Assembly: GCA_030280995.1 (NCBI GenBank)
Contig: JASXTE010000017.1
Span: 10,130,498-10,194,497 of the forward strand
Length of the DNA: 64,000 nt
Direction: 5' to 3'
Origin: Hemileia vastatrix
Lineage: Eukaryota; Basidiomycota; Pucciniomycetes; Pucciniales; Zaghouaniaceae
This document shows, in pieces, positions 33,408 to 46,529 of the stretch; the stretch's first letter is position 1, and each line of letters opens with the position of its first letter. The position numbers were made by a program, and so were the translations under genes. The notes beneath the pieces are model-generated. The model saw only the letters and a list, made by a program, of their open reading frames with translations, made no database searches and was not told where the DNA came from.

Positions 33408-36400
33408 CCTATCTGATTTCAGAACTCATTTTCCACAATCAAAAGCAACATGTAAAAGTGGTTAATTACTATTCATATCCCTCAACACATACAAGCTATT
33501 GGTTTATTCAATGTTTGTAATAAGTACCAAAAATTGAGACTGAAGATCTACAGGAGTGTAAAAACTAGCCATTAAATACTATTTCAATTTTTTGCAAAGT
33601 ATTTTACAGAATTTTTATTAAGAATTTGCATACAATAGAAAACCAATAAAATGGGTAAAGTTTTGAAACAAGTTGGAAAAAGTAGAAAAGCCTATATTTA
33701 AATTTTGAGCTAATGCAATTTTTTTCTTTTATTAGATGAATGTATAGAGCTTTTAATTTAGTTCAGAAAAATTTTAGTGAGATGTATAATATTTTTTAAT
33801 TCAAAAATAAATATTTAAAATGAAACACATTGATATATATAGTAAACTTTTTGCATTATATTATGCTCTATGATTACTGTACATGAAATAATAATTAGTC
33901 ATGATAACCAAAAATTTAATTAAATGAGAATTTTAGCTTCCTCAATATCTTTTCTATAATCTATTAAATAAATGAGATAACCTTTTGGGTCCTTTTTTTA
34001 CAAAAGGTTTTTCATTTCAATGACTATCTACATTTTCCAAAAATAATATATCTTAATTTTGGTGGAACTTAGATTGAACTCAAAATGAGATCCTGTTTTG
34101 GACTGCGGTTCAAGCTAAGTAAAACTGTGAGAAAATTTATAATTTTTTAAAATTTTTATCAAATATATTTAAATTTAAACATAAGTATATTCTTATCTCA
34201 AAATGATTTATATTAAATACTTTAAATTTCTGGAAACAAATACAAATGATGAATCATTTTGGAGAAATTTTTTATTAAAAATATTTAGATGTTGATTTTC
34301 TAATATTATGAAATTAATCTTTTTTCTTAATTAAAGATTAAGAAGATAAGTAAAAATTATTTTAATAGAACTATAACATATGAAAAAGGTACCAGATCTT
34401 CTTTTTAGATTCATACTAACTCAAAAAAACAATTTGTTCATTTTAAGTACAAATTATATAGATCCTTCAAAGCCTCACATTTTTTCTTGATTTTCATGTG
34501 TAAATTAAAGGGAAATCTCATAGGGTAAAAATGGTATCTTTTTAAAAATTTAAATTAATATATTTCAAATAAATATATATTTTTGAAAAAACTCAACATT
34601 TAACCTTAAGTTTCTGTTTTAAATGTGTACTGATGAGTTGAAATATTCTCTATCCAAATTCATTTTTTTAAATATATTCATTCTAGTATTTCTTATTTAT
34701 AAGACAAATTACAAGAAGATTTATAAAATCTTCTGTTTACATATAATTTCAAAGGGATTTTACTTTAAATAATTAGAAATTTAATAGCAGAATAATATAA
34801 TTTTTACCTATCAGTGTGAATATCATTTTTCTAATAAATTATTTATAAATTGTTAACTCATATATTCTATTTAAGAAGTATGTGTAAATGTTCAGTTGTG
34901 AATTAATCCTGTCAAATTTTTTTTTCCAAAGACTAAAAAAGAAACCTGAACTTTTTACTTAATTTGTTCATCAACAACCTAGAATTGAAATATTCTGTCT
35001 ATTCATTTAAAATATGCATCATTATTTATATTAATTAAAATAAAATCTTTTTAAAACTAGCTTTTTTATATGAGTATAGCTCAAAATACTTATTGCGTCT
35101 TTTTAACATAATAGTTATAATATGGTAGTTATTCAATGAGCAACTAATATAATGATGAAAAATTACCACTTCTACCTATTAAGTTCAGCTCTTGCACAAT
35201 AATTTACTCTGAAATTTGACCTGAACCACATTTTTTGACATGAGACCACTTTTGAAAATCTATGGTGCTTATTCCTAGGTGGACATAGCAATTATCCCAC
35301 CATATAGCATGGAAGAGCACTTAAGAATTAATATTAAATTTAAAGAATTTTATGCATTTTTGTTTTATTTTATCTTTAAAATTTTACTCCTAGTTTGAAT
35401 TTCAGTTTTTCATATGGAAAATTCATTGAGTAGTGATTAATTATTTTTACTTGCGAAATCACTCACCAACTGACAATATTTTCATAGAATTTTAATGAAC
35501 TAAATCATGAAAATTTCTGGAATCTCATATATTTATTATGTTAACTAAATGCTGATTGAAAAACTACTTAATATTTGAAGAATAAAAAGAACAAATAAAA
35601 GTTCAAAAATGAATTTCCTTTTGATTTTAATCATTGAATTGCATTTGAAAATTTTAAAAGCAGGATTAAAATCTACTATAATAAGAGATATACATTTTTT
35701 CAGAACTATAATCAAATAATTTCTCAAATATTAGTGTTGAGTATAAGGAATTTATTAGAGTACTTCATTTAGTCAGAGATTGAGAAAACACATTGATAAT
35801 TCTTTTTGGTTAGTTATATGTGGTTTAATGGTATTCTAGAAGTAAAGATATAATAGATTTGATGGTTCAATATTTTTTGATAACTCAACTGAATTGAAAA
35901 GTTATTTTGAATGAACAAAAAAATATAAAAATACATGAAATAAAGAATCAGGACATATGGATTAAAATTAAAAGACAAAATCTTCAAATTCTGGGTTTAA
36001 AAGAGTTTTCAACAATTAGAGCCACATATATAATTATATATTTTTTCTCAAAAAGTTAATCAACTCATTAGAAAGCTTAGAAGTAATAAATTTTTGATAA
36101 GTACTATGATTTTTAGTCTTTTTACTGATAAAGTGAGATTCAAAAATAGAATTAAATTATGTTTTATTAAAAAATACTGTGGATTTATCAGATTCTTAAC
36201 CTCCCCAACTTTGTATTTCTATTAATTATTCATTAAACTCTCAATATTATTTCAGCACAGTATCATTAATCCTTGGTTAAGAGCTCAATATGAGTTCAAA
36301 GTAAAGTTAAGTATCAGTTCATTATAGGTTCAGTCTGAGTTCCATCTGTGTTCCATCTATATTCAAGTTGAGCCCTTGCTAGCAAGTCCCCCCCCAAATA

Positions 36401-36437
36401 TTGTGTGGTGTATCATTTTTTTAATTGTTTTTATGGG

Positions 36438-37850
36438 TGAGAAAATTTAAGCATGGATATCCCCAGGACTGAGTAGATCATGCATAGAAAATATACTATA
36501 CACCTGTATTACACATGAGGAAAATAAGTGAAAGTATACTATATGTGTACATAAGTGAAATAAGTCAGTTATTACAATATATGCCATTATAATACTTAAG
36601 ATACAGGCATATATCCTTCTTTTCTAGGTCTTAAGTACTTTAAATTAGAGTGAAATATTTTAAGGTAATCTTAAGAGCCTTAGACATAAGGTGACATAAT
36701 TTTAAGTGGACTTAAAGCTGTTATTTCCATTATACTGGTGAAATAATGAAAAATGCACTTTAAATCTTTTAAAGTTGAATATTTACACTAAAAATTTTAT
36801 AATGTTAAAATTGTGATTTGACAGATCAATTTGTCTTACTTAAGACTATTGATTTCGTTAATTAAATTTATAAAAATGAAACTTTTCAAAATTGATTTTT
36901 TTATGCTAGAAATGGCTTCTGTGTACTGGCCTCATGCTGCCTGCATTTATCCCATAAACATAGCTTTTTTTTATTAAAAAATGTCCTAATCTCATTATTA
37001 GTGCATTGAACTCATTATATACACCAGTTTCATTAATAACCTCAAGATTGGTGCCCAGAATTCACTACCATGCTTAAAACTGCCTATTTAGTCAAGGATT
37101 TACCGATTCAAGCACCTTCCAAGAGTCTGCATTCAGCCACCCCACATTTCATATTTTATTTTAGGTCTCTCAATATTTTCTCAAGCTATATTAGTCATTT
37201 TTAGATTGGGATCTCATTTATAAATTTGTAATAATTAAGACCTTCATTTCTTCTGTTAATCACCCTTAATTAGACATTATATTTAGGTCCTTTCTTTCCT
37301 TATTTAGTCTTTTGTTTTAAGAATTATATGCATATACTCTCATTTTGGTTATAAATCAATTTTTATGGATTAACACATGTTTTTTATGTGTTTTGGCATG
37401 TGATATGATTCTTTATTTGCTATTGGTTGATCCTTAGGTTGATGAGAATGTGCAGCTGCTAGGTTGGAGCATCATTGACTGTGTAAATGATTTGTAAATC
37501 AAGGGGGAACATTGGGAAATTCATTGGTATAAAAGAGGAAAGTTTTGGGCTTGTATTCTACATTATTTTATATCACCTTGAAGATATATAACCAAACAAT
37601 TATAATACATACTCATTAGTACTGTTAAAGTCTTTTAAATATTGTTTTAAATCATTAGTTCTATTTTTCCATCAAATTTAAGCTGTATACAATTTATAAA
37701 TAGTGAGATTAAATTACTGAGACAATTAAATTGAAGTATATTTTATTACTTAATTGGATTCGGACAACACTATTCATACTGGACCATTTAAGCTTCAAGA
37801 AAACTGACTAATCAAGTTATTCATGTCTCTGTACTTAAGCTAAGCCTGAA
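36438..37850 (+). repeat. LTR of gypsy-D, 3' copy (D2)
   Basis: Matches 18315-19728 over its whole length (1413 versus 1414 bp), including GTACATAAGTGAAATAAGTC, the GTCAAGGATTTACC segment and the TATAAAAGAGG promoter region at about 37528. It is the 3' LTR for the two tandem internal regions at 19729-31806. Its right end (GCCTGA) abuts minisatellite locus 2. Confidence 0.72.
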
Positions 37851-37859
37851 AAAAATGAT

Positions 37860-38460
37860 ATGCAGAAGTGTAAAATGAGATGAGAAAATAGCAAGCAAAT
37901 TATGAAATGTGATTTTTTAGCATAAAAATTATGGAAAAAGAGAAATTGATATGATTAGAAAGTTAAAAAATGATCAAATCTGATATTTCTGTATAAAGTT
38001 GAGATGTCAAAGGGGCATATGAGATGAGAGAAAAGTGAATGATTAGTATTATGTTTTATTAAAGTAAAATATAATGATTGGAGAAAGTCTAGTGAGTAAA
38101 ATAAAAAGCTATTGAAAAATGAAATGCAATATTTTAGTATCAAATTTTGATGGAGAAGTAGAAGATGGGGTGAGAAAAAAAGTTAGATAATGATGAAATG
38201 TGATATTTGAGTATAAAATTATGATGAAAAAATAGAAAGTGAGATAAGCAAAAATATTGGAAAATTATAGGATGTGATATTTTAGTATCAATTCATGATA
38301 AAAAAGTGATACTTGAGAAAATTAAATAGTCTGTAAATGATGAAATATTATATCTGAGTATAAATTTAACATGTTAAAGTGGAAAGTGAGAAGAGAAAAA
38401 TTTAGAAAATGATGAATGGTGATATCTGAATATAAAATTGTGAAGAAAGTTTTCTAAGTG
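37860..38460 (-). repeat. ~70-bp degenerate minisatellite, locus 2 (reverse orientation)
   Basis: Repeated GAAATGTGATATTTGAGTAT / AAAATTATGATGAAAAA / GTGAGATGAG segments at ~70-bp spacing. The reverse complement of the unit equals the unit at 10190-10745. About eight diverged units. Confidence 0.8.
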
Positions 38461-39011
38461 AGACTCATCAATTATGTGAAACTTTATTCATATGAAGAAT
38501 AGTGAAAATGTTGTATTAAAAAATGAAGTGGCTAAAAATTTAAAAAAATGATACTGGAAGGTAAAACAAAGTTTCCAAATGAGTGCTGGCCAATTGCTCT
38601 CTATATGCTGGATGAAATCTGGGCAAAGTGAAAAAAACTCACTATGGACTTGCATGAAGGCCCCCCCTGATTTTCACTGGTACTGGACATTCCCATCAAT
38701 TTTCTTCACTTCACAACTGTTAATGAGAAGTATATAAATTAACTTAAGTAATATATTAATTAAAATAAGAGCCCACAATAAAAATTAGTAATGTGCTAAG
38801 GAAAATTAATATCATATATTCCATACTACTACTAATACATACACACAGTAGTCTCATACCATGTTCAATAAATTTGAACCAAAATAAGCCGAAACAAAAA
38901 ACTAAATTCATATTGAATAAGGAGTTGAATTGAATTTTGCTTCTGTGCTTTCAGTATATCAGATTTCATGTGTCATGTGACAAATTTTTGCAGTTTACTT
39001 TCCTCATACTC
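38461..39011. other. Outer flank of minisatellite locus 2, no gene
   Basis: Non-coding. The segment around 38655-38690 (CTTGCATGAAGGCCCCCCCTG) is, in reverse complement, similar to the left flank of locus 1 near 9978-10015 (ATCAGG...CTTCATG). That suggests both minisatellites were carried by the same type of element. Confidence 0.5.
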
Positions 39012-39782
39012 TGTCACGCGCCACGTGACACTCAAGGCAAAAGCAGCTCATTAAATCAATAATATTGAGTTCTAAACCTATACTCGAAGCGCAGAAAGCA
39101 ATTCTCCATATCAACTGTGATTCCCCTTTGTGTACTTACTATTCAACTGGGCTAGCCTAAACTCTAAATCTAAATTAGTCAATCTCTCAATAGGGTGCCT
39201 TAGTCTCATTTTCAATAAGCGACGCACAGCGCTAGGAACAACGTAATAGTACAGTAGTAGTTTTCATTGAAAGTTTGTTAATTAATTAAAAAGGGGTTAA
39301 TTGAGCATGGACGGATATTAGCGAAGAGGGATTAAGTGTATGTTAGTAATGGTCAATGGTATGGGAATGGTGCGATGAGAGGGAGGTCAATGTGAGGAGG
39401 AATAAAGGATATAAAAGGGTTGGGTATTTGGTTTGATATTCCTTAGAATTAAATTATAAAACGTATTTACATTTAATAGTGGTAAAATCTTTAAGTTAAA
39501 TCATTGTTATTGTATCATTCTTTTATTTTCTCAATATTCATTTCTAAATCCTAAATCTTTGATTATTGAGTTTCCAACCCTTCGTGAGATCTTAAGAATT
39601 CCTATTACCTTTGAAACTATCTTATAATTCTTCTCGAACATACTTCGAACCTGTAGCTCTTACTTCGAGTGACCTTCGAATCACTTCCTCGAATCATTCC
39701 TCTGTGCTTCAAAGAAGTTTCTAAATCCCTCATCTCACTTGCAGGAACATCCTCGACCTTGTGCGTAGGTCTTCCGGTGACA
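39012..39782 (+). repeat. Solo LTR of gypsy-B (B2)
   Basis: Begins TGTCACGCGCCACGTGACAC and ends GTAGGTCTTCCGGTGACA (771 bp). The flanking 5-mers TACTC (39007-39011) and TATTC (39783-39787) differ by one transition. It is closely similar to B1 along its length, including CTCGAAGCGCAGAAAGCAAT and the GTTTCCAACCCTTCGTGAG segment. It is solo because no gypsy internal sequence adjoins. Confidence 0.9.
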
Positions 39783-41093
39783 TATTCTTATTTAAAGTAT
39801 GTTTCAATTGACTCAAATTCATGGTTAGAGTGAGCTATGGGTTTTTAGACAGCTAAAAGATTTCCAGGATTAAAAATATTCTAAAAATTGGTATCATATA
39901 TGTCTTTAATTAAAAAATTTCTGAATTATTTTTATCACACCTACAAAATTTTAAAAAAAAAATAAGGGGTGTCAAATTTATCAAATTAATACTCAAGTTA
40001 AGTGCTAATTTCAGCACAAAATAAAAATTACATATCAGCTTCTAGTTTTTGAAATAAATGTTCAATATTAATGATAATGAAAAAAAGATTTATTGTGAAG
40101 AAGGAGTGTTTTTAATACACATAGCATATCATTTCAGGCTTAAAATACACTAGTGTTTATTTCATTGTGGTTTACAAATAGAAAATAAATTAAGTGCCAA
40201 TTTGATCAAAATTAATTTTAGCTTTCCTAATTCTAAATTTCTAACTTTGTATCCCCTAATATCCCTTCCCCACTCATCAAATTCATTCTCTGCATAATGC
40301 ATTAATCTTGCTTCCTTATTTCATCTCCTCAAGGACCTCTTAAATTATTTAAATAATCAACTAACATAAAATTCTATGCTTTTCTTCTAAATCTTTTTGA
40401 GTTTCATTAAAATTGGATTTTCAATTACTCACAGTGAGCTTTAAAATTATAGCTCTTCTTTTAACTTGCTGGTACATTTGGCTGCAACAGGTCCTCACAA
40501 TTTTTTCTTCCTAAATATGAACCCCAATAACCATTTATTTTTGGTGTGAGAGCGCAAGTTTCAACTCATTCTAGCCTGTAAATCACAAATATCAAGTTTA
40601 TTTTTTTATTACTCTCTTTTATATTAATTTAAATTTCAGAAAAATCTGAGAATTGTAGGTGAGGGAAAGTCATATCACAGGTATAAGAACACCTTAGAAT
40701 AAAATCTTAAATTTTTTTATGGGGATAAGAAGCTCTAAAAGTAAAAAAAGACAAAAAAATATCATTGTTATTTCTAAGTAAGCTCACTACATGATTGAGA
40801 CTCCATTTGACTCAAAGACATCCTTTCATTTGAATTTTAATAAAATTTATTAGGTTAATTAATGAATTCCTTGTATAAAATAATAAAAAACTGGTGATTA
40901 AATTTCCATTTCATCATAAGTTGTCATCATAAATTTATCATTTACACATTTCTTGAAGATTTTCAAAAGGTTCTAAATTAGATTTATGTCAGGGGACTAG
41001 GATTTCAAGTCCATAATCTTGATGAGATTATACTTTTGATAGAAAGCTTGAGTTTTTAATAAAATTTGTATTGGGCCATTTTTTTCAAGGACA
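39783..41093. other. AT-rich spacer, nothing recognised
   Basis: No reading frame above background and no repeat shared with the rest of the window noticed. It may be old, decayed TE sequence. Confidence 0.45.
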
Positions 41094-41354
41094 CACCACA
41101 AAATATAGGGGGCAGACTTGCTAGCGAGTTTGAAACCTTGGACCCAAACTCACCACAGATTGAACAAACATTGAGCTATTGACAAAGGAACCATACAATC
41201 AGGGATGAACACCACTCAGCAGAACAGTTTTAGGTGGGTGTTCAAGTAGAGCTCAGTATGGGTTTAATATGAGTTCAGTCTGAGTTCTATCTGAGTTCTA
41301 TCTGAGTTCAGGTTGGGGACTTGCTAGCAAGTCCACCTCCTATATTGCGTAGTG
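41094..41354 (+). mobile_element. CACTA-type MITE, 261 bp, copy C3
   Basis: Exactly the length of C1 and in the same orientation. Ends are CACCACAAAATATAGGGGG and (reverse complement) CACTACGCAATATAGGAGG; the target duplication is ACA (41091-41093, 41355-41357). It contains GACTTGCTAGCGAG on the left, the perfect form GGGACTTGCTAGCAAGTCC on the right, and four TGAGTTCnnnC-type repeats before it. Confidence 0.88.
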
Positions 41355-41977
41355 ACAAGACTCTGGTAAGGAAATTTTTTTTCTCAAGCTTAGAAAGGAG
41401 GAATTCTTGATGGAGATTATTGATATGAGTTGCATTTCTCTAGCTAAAAAAAAGAAACCTTGTCCCCTCCATGAAAATCCCCCTCTGAAAGTGATAGAAA
41501 ATAAGTGGAAATTAGGTAGGTAATTTTCATTTTTATTTTTTATGAAAAAAAGCTACACATCTTTATAGTTTTCCAACCTTAAAAATTGAATTTTCAGTCC
41601 ATATTACATGTTTTTAATCCTTCATGGTCCAGTGGGTGTATTTTAAAGAGAACTCCAATCATTAGAAGCTTTAGAAAATCCTATAGTGCTAGTTATAGAC
41701 ATTGAACAAGGGATTTGGATAAAACTTGAGAGAAACATACCTTTCACTTTAAAATTACCAGGTGGTATTAATTTGCTACAGAAAATAAGAGAAATTATAA
41801 AAAACCACTCCTAAAAACCTTCTTGAGTGCCTAAGAAGTCAAGACATTAGCCACTTCACAGACCATTGAAAAATGCAACACCTGAAATGAAGAGAAACCC
41901 ACACCCAGTAGTTTCTTGATTGCACTAAAAAAATAAATTATACTAGATTTAAGCTGAAATGCTACAGCAGAGACACA
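41355..41977. other. AT-rich spacer between C3 and C4, nothing recognised
   Basis: No coding potential or shared repeat noticed. It is probably contiguous in origin with 39783-41093 and 46533-47807, the CACTA elements having been inserted between them. Confidence 0.45.
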
Positions 41978-42779
41978 CACCACACAATATGGGGGGCAGA
42001 CTTGCTAGCATGTCCACAAACTTGAACCATAATTTATAACCAATTGAATATTCATTGAGCTTCCCATGAGCCATTCAAGAAACAAGGGTGAAATTTTGTT
42101 GAACTCATGCTGAATCATACTTGAATTTTAATTGAAGCAAAGCAAATCATTACTTGAAAAAATTTTTAAATATGAAAAATATGTTTGTTTGATATAAGGT
42201 TGAAGTTAGTGCACCCCATAACTAAACCATGCTGGTAAACACATAATGTCAAAAATAATTTGGTGCTTTTTTCATTCTTTCAAAACAAAATAATCCTCAT
42301 TGTTGATTTAATAAAACTTCATTTTACATAATAATTCATATTTTTAAGCTCAACTATATATTTAAATTATTAAATATAATAAGAAATTATTCAAGAAAGA
42401 CAATATAGTTTATTTATATTAATCATCACATTATTATTAGTGAAACTTTATGAAAATTTATTATTTGATCTTTTTGTATGATTAAATAGCAGAAAATTTC
42501 ACAAACTTCCAAAGTATCTGTAGAAAGTAAAAGAATATAAAAAATGAATAAAATAATAATATAGCTAAACATATATTCTTTAAATAAAGTATAGATAGTT
42601 TTTTGCCAGTAAGTATAAGCAATAAACAGGCACCATTACTCTTTAAAATTGAGTTTCATCCATCTTCAGAATATCTAACTATGATGGGGGAAATTTTCTG
42701 AATATAAGAGCACATTGAAAATTAATGGTTCATTAGAAGTCTAAAGTATTTTTTAATTTCAGCTAATTATTCTTTCCAT

Positions 42780-43450
42780 TCCCTTGAACATATATCTTCT
42801 GTGCTTCTATCATTTCACTTTTTTTAAGAAAAGTCTTTTCCTCTCTGCTCCTATCTTCTCCCCTCTTATGAATCCAAAACTTATCCCCTCTCAGATTATC
42901 CTCCAGCTTTAACATCAATTTCCTCTCCAATTTTCATTCCCACACTTTTCTCTCCCTTTCACACCATTCTTAATCCCTCTTCACCCCTCTACACCCCTTT
43001 TTCTCACTTCCCCACTACTCTCTACTCCTTTTACCCCATAGCAAGTAAAAAGGGTGAGTAGTTCATAATAAGAAGGAAGGGTGGAAATTGAAGGGAGATT
43101 GGTGGGATGGGAGGGAAAAAGGGGTGAAGTGGGGTGAGGTGGTGAGGGGTGGGGAGTGAAGAAAAGGGTTTAGGAGGGGTGGGGAGGGTAGAACAAGGGT
43201 TAGGAAGTGGTGGGGAGGGTAGAAAAAGGTGAATTGGGGGTATAAAAATGGATAGTGAGGGGTAAGGAGGGTAGAAAATGGTTTTTCAAGAGCTGGGGAG
43301 GGGTGCAGATGTTGCAAAAAGGGTGGAAAGGGATGGTGTTAGATAGAAAGGGTATAATGATGGTTGGAGAAGAGATGTATAGGGAGAAAAAGAGTTTTAG
43401 AGTGCAGGGAAGCAATGATTGTAGGCAGGGGTGGTGAAGGAGGTAAAAAA
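42780..43450. repeat. Pyrimidine-to-purine switch block in C4
   Basis: C/T-rich to about 43035, pivot around 43045, then G/A-rich to about 43450 with GGGGTGAGGTGG-like runs. The translated frames on the minus strand are Pro/Ser/Leu/Phe-rich and are artefacts of composition. Confidence 0.75.
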
Positions 43451-43469
43451 GGTGGAGAGAAACTGACGT

Positions 43470-43506
43470 TGTACTCTGATTTTTGGCCAAATGTTAGGGT
43501 ACACCT
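43470..43506. repeat. Internal palindrome of C4
   Basis: TGTACTCTGATTTTTGGCCA continues into AATGTTAGGGTACACC. Imperfect palindrome centred on TTTGGCCAAA, about 1.49 kb from the left end. Confidence 0.7.
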
Positions 43507-46500
43507 CTCAATTAAGTTATTGATTACAGACACAGCTGTAGTTAGAGAGTGTGAGAGCTAATTTACAGCTATATCATGCTCACCTTGTTAGAATATAAAT
43601 ATATATTCACTTCTAAACACACAATGATGTTATATTCTGGTTTATGGCCTTTTCTACACATTTTTTCATTTATAGTACATCTGTAATATTTAGTTTTTAT
43701 GAATACTAGCTTTTTAACTATAAGCATTGAAATATAAAAATTAGGAGTGAGAAAATACCAAACATTTCTAAAAAATTGTCTCATGGAATTCGGTTACACA
43801 TTATGTCTATGATGATAAAATAAGTAATATTTGTGAATTCTAGAAATAATTTTGAACAAAAAAACCAATATTTAAATCTAAACCACTGATATTGGAATAA
43901 TGAGGTGAGCTCAATTTGCTTTAAATATGACTTTCAGCTCTGTTGGTGTGCAACAGAACATATTTTACATTAATTATAAATTTAAAAAAACAAAATAACA
44001 AAATTCTTTTGATATATCTCACCTTTTAGCTTGATTTTTTGTATTTATATTTTTTAAACACTTGAATAATAGAGGTAATCATTACAAATTTAAGAATATA
44101 AAAATTAATAATATTTCTTAAATAGAAATTATTTTTTATACAGTAACAAGAGAAAATCTTTGATTTATCTTCATTAATAAATAAAATTGATGAAAAAGAA
44201 CATATCTATTTTTGAAAATATATATATCTAAGTTTGATGGAACTTAGATTGAACTCCCAATGACATCCAGGTCCTGAATGTTGTTGAAGCTAAGTTTGAG
44301 TGTAAGATTTTTTTTAATTGATATCATATTCTTTAATGTATGTAAATGTATATTCTTTTATCAACAAGATTTATATTAAGTACTTCATACTAGTCTGGAA
44401 ATAAATAAAACTATATATAAATTTTTAATTTTTTTAAATTCAAAAAATGTGCATGTTTAAATTCACACAGTATTATATGATTTTTTTGAATATGATAGAT
44501 TTAAAACAGCTCTAAACTTAGTATGTTAGATTTATTTTATGTAAAATAATAGGTCGCATTATTGGTTTATATTTAAACAAATTTGATAGAAGAGAATTCT
44601 TGTTTTAAGTAAAAATCATAAAGCTCTTTCTGAGTATTAAATTATTTTATTAGATGGATATATCATAGTTAATACTAAAAATTAAGGCAATTACTAGTTT
44701 AACTTGATTTATTTTTTTCATCAACTGAAATTTTATTATAAAAAAGCCCTTGAAAAAAATGTTTCTTTTCAAATAGTTTAAATTCTTCTTGTTGAAATGA
44801 CTATTACAAAAAATATAAATATTCAAGTATTTCTATTTGATAAGGGAGATAACTAAGAGGATATATGTAGTCTGTTTTTTTCTAAAGAATATCAAATATA
44901 GTTTATTCTATAGATTTCCTTTTTTTTGAAAAAAATTTCTTTTTTACTTAATAATTTGAGTATTTTATTACTATTAAGCATCAAAAAAATCTTTTAACCA
45001 TGTTGTTTTATTTAAAAATGATATGTAAATTTCAAGCTGTGATTTACATTTGTGGAATATTTTTTCTCAAAGAACAATCATGTGCACCTTTGACTTTGTA
45101 CTTGATTTTAAAGTCAAAAGAAAAATATTAAAATGTTGCAAATATAAATTTAAAATATTTTCTTAAATTTATGTTAATTACAATATAATTCTTCTAATAT
45201 ATACATTTTCTATGAGAAGAGCTAAAAATATTGATTGTTTGTATATTAAAAAAATTTTTATATTAAATTTTTCTATAAAAAAACTGGTATAGTCATTAAA
45301 GGATTATAATATTAAATATTCAGAAGAGTCATTGAACAATTATACAACATTAAATTCAAACTTGAATCCCACATATTCACATGAAAATACTTTGTACAAT
45401 TTGTTGCATAGTCTACAGAAGAAATTTTTTTTTGGAAAAAATGGTATTTGCAAAAAAATAGAATTTCAAATTAAGTTTTTAATCAATAGCTATTGGTTTA
45501 TTATAATTTCCATTGAAAACCTTAGATTCTTTTTAATTTTAGTTTTTTTCAAAATAAAAATTTACTGACTATTGATTCATTTTTTTCTTTTAATGAGATA
45601 AATTTACTACCCAAAGAAATCTTACAGAATATCAATGGAAAAAAATACAAAAAATATTCAGAACTTCAGAATTTCATTGTATTTAATTAAGATATATTAT
45701 GTGTTTTTTTAGTATTTTGTGAATAAATATAGCTATAAGAAGGAGAAAATAATTTTCCTTGAAATATCAATAGTTTTTCTACATTTAAAAGGTGCAACAA
45801 CATGATTGGAGTATACCACTTGAAGAATTAAAATTATTTGAAGATACAAAATCCATTATTTTTCATTTATTATTGATTAGTACAAAGAAAAAATGAAAGT
45901 GCTTCATTGAGTTAAAAATTAAATAATAAAACATGACTCAGTTTTTTTTTCTTTTTTTTATGTGTTTTTACTTAGTTCTTTATCTCAAAATTTAATAATC
46001 CTGATTTTTCAATGTGCTTCTCATATTATTCATTTAAATTCAACAAATAATATTTTTCAATCTAAAAATTCTTATAGGAAATATAATAGAACTTAAGTTT
46101 ATATGATTTATATTCAAATATTACAGTTTTGAATTATCAATGAGAATTTTTTTGACCTTTAAAAGGCACCAAATAGCCTTCATATGTTTTACAAAAGATT
46201 TTATTAAATTAGTAAATCAATTTAAAGATGATACCTTTGGAATTAATAATGTATTTTTCTACCATTTTATTGATAAGATAGAATTGAATAATAAGATAAA
46301 AATATATGTCATTAAAAATAAATATATATTGAGATAATTCTTAAACTTTACTTATTGTAATTTTTAATCAGAGTCCATTTAAATTTCACAATTGTTTCAG
46401 TATGGACTCATCCATCATTGAGGAAGAGTTCAAGCTGATGTTAAAGTAGAGTTCAGAATGAGTTCTATCAGAGTTCCATCTGACTTCAATCTGACTTCAA

Positions 46501-46529
46501 GTTGAGTCCCCCCCAAATATTGTGTGGTG

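Larger units (their letters stand above)
31807..36410 (+). mobile_element. Long CACTA-type element C2, 4.6 kb, no transposase recognised
   Basis: The left terminus CACCACACAATATGGGAGG and the right terminus (reverse complement CACCACACAATATTTGGGG) have a TAT duplication (31804-31806, 36411-36413). Inside each end sits GGACTTGCTAGCAAGTCC or a close variant. Right subterminal repeats are of the type GAGTTCCATCT. The interior is extremely AT-rich with short frames only, apart from a pyrimidine-rich block (about 32660-32910), a purine-rich block (about 32930-33240) and a palindrome (33371-33407). It separates gypsy-D copy 2 from its LTR. Probably non-autonomous, or a copy whose genes have decayed beyond recognition. 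Confidence 0.82.
41978..46529 (+). mobile_element. Long CACTA-type element C4, 4.55 kb, no transposase recognised
   Basis: The left end CACCACACAATATGGGGGG and right end (reverse complement CACCACACAATATTTGGGG) carry an ACA duplication (41975-41977, 46530-46532). The left palindrome reads GACTTGCTAGCATGTCC. Right subterminal repeats are GAGTTCCATCTGACTTCAATC. It shares with C2 the overall length, the C/T-to-G/A block (about 42780-43450), the internal palindrome (43470-43506) and a block GGAACTTAGATTGAACTC near 44240 (34060 in C2, 54440 in C7). No transposase signature in any frame. Confidence 0.82.

Noticed and set aside
43063..43533. Overlapping Pro/Ser/Leu/Phe-rich frames in C4 (similar ones at 32682-33230, 51021-51264 and 53184-53495)
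   Set aside because: They are composition artefacts of pyrimidine- or purine-rich DNA. Several frames are open on both strands and none has a domain.
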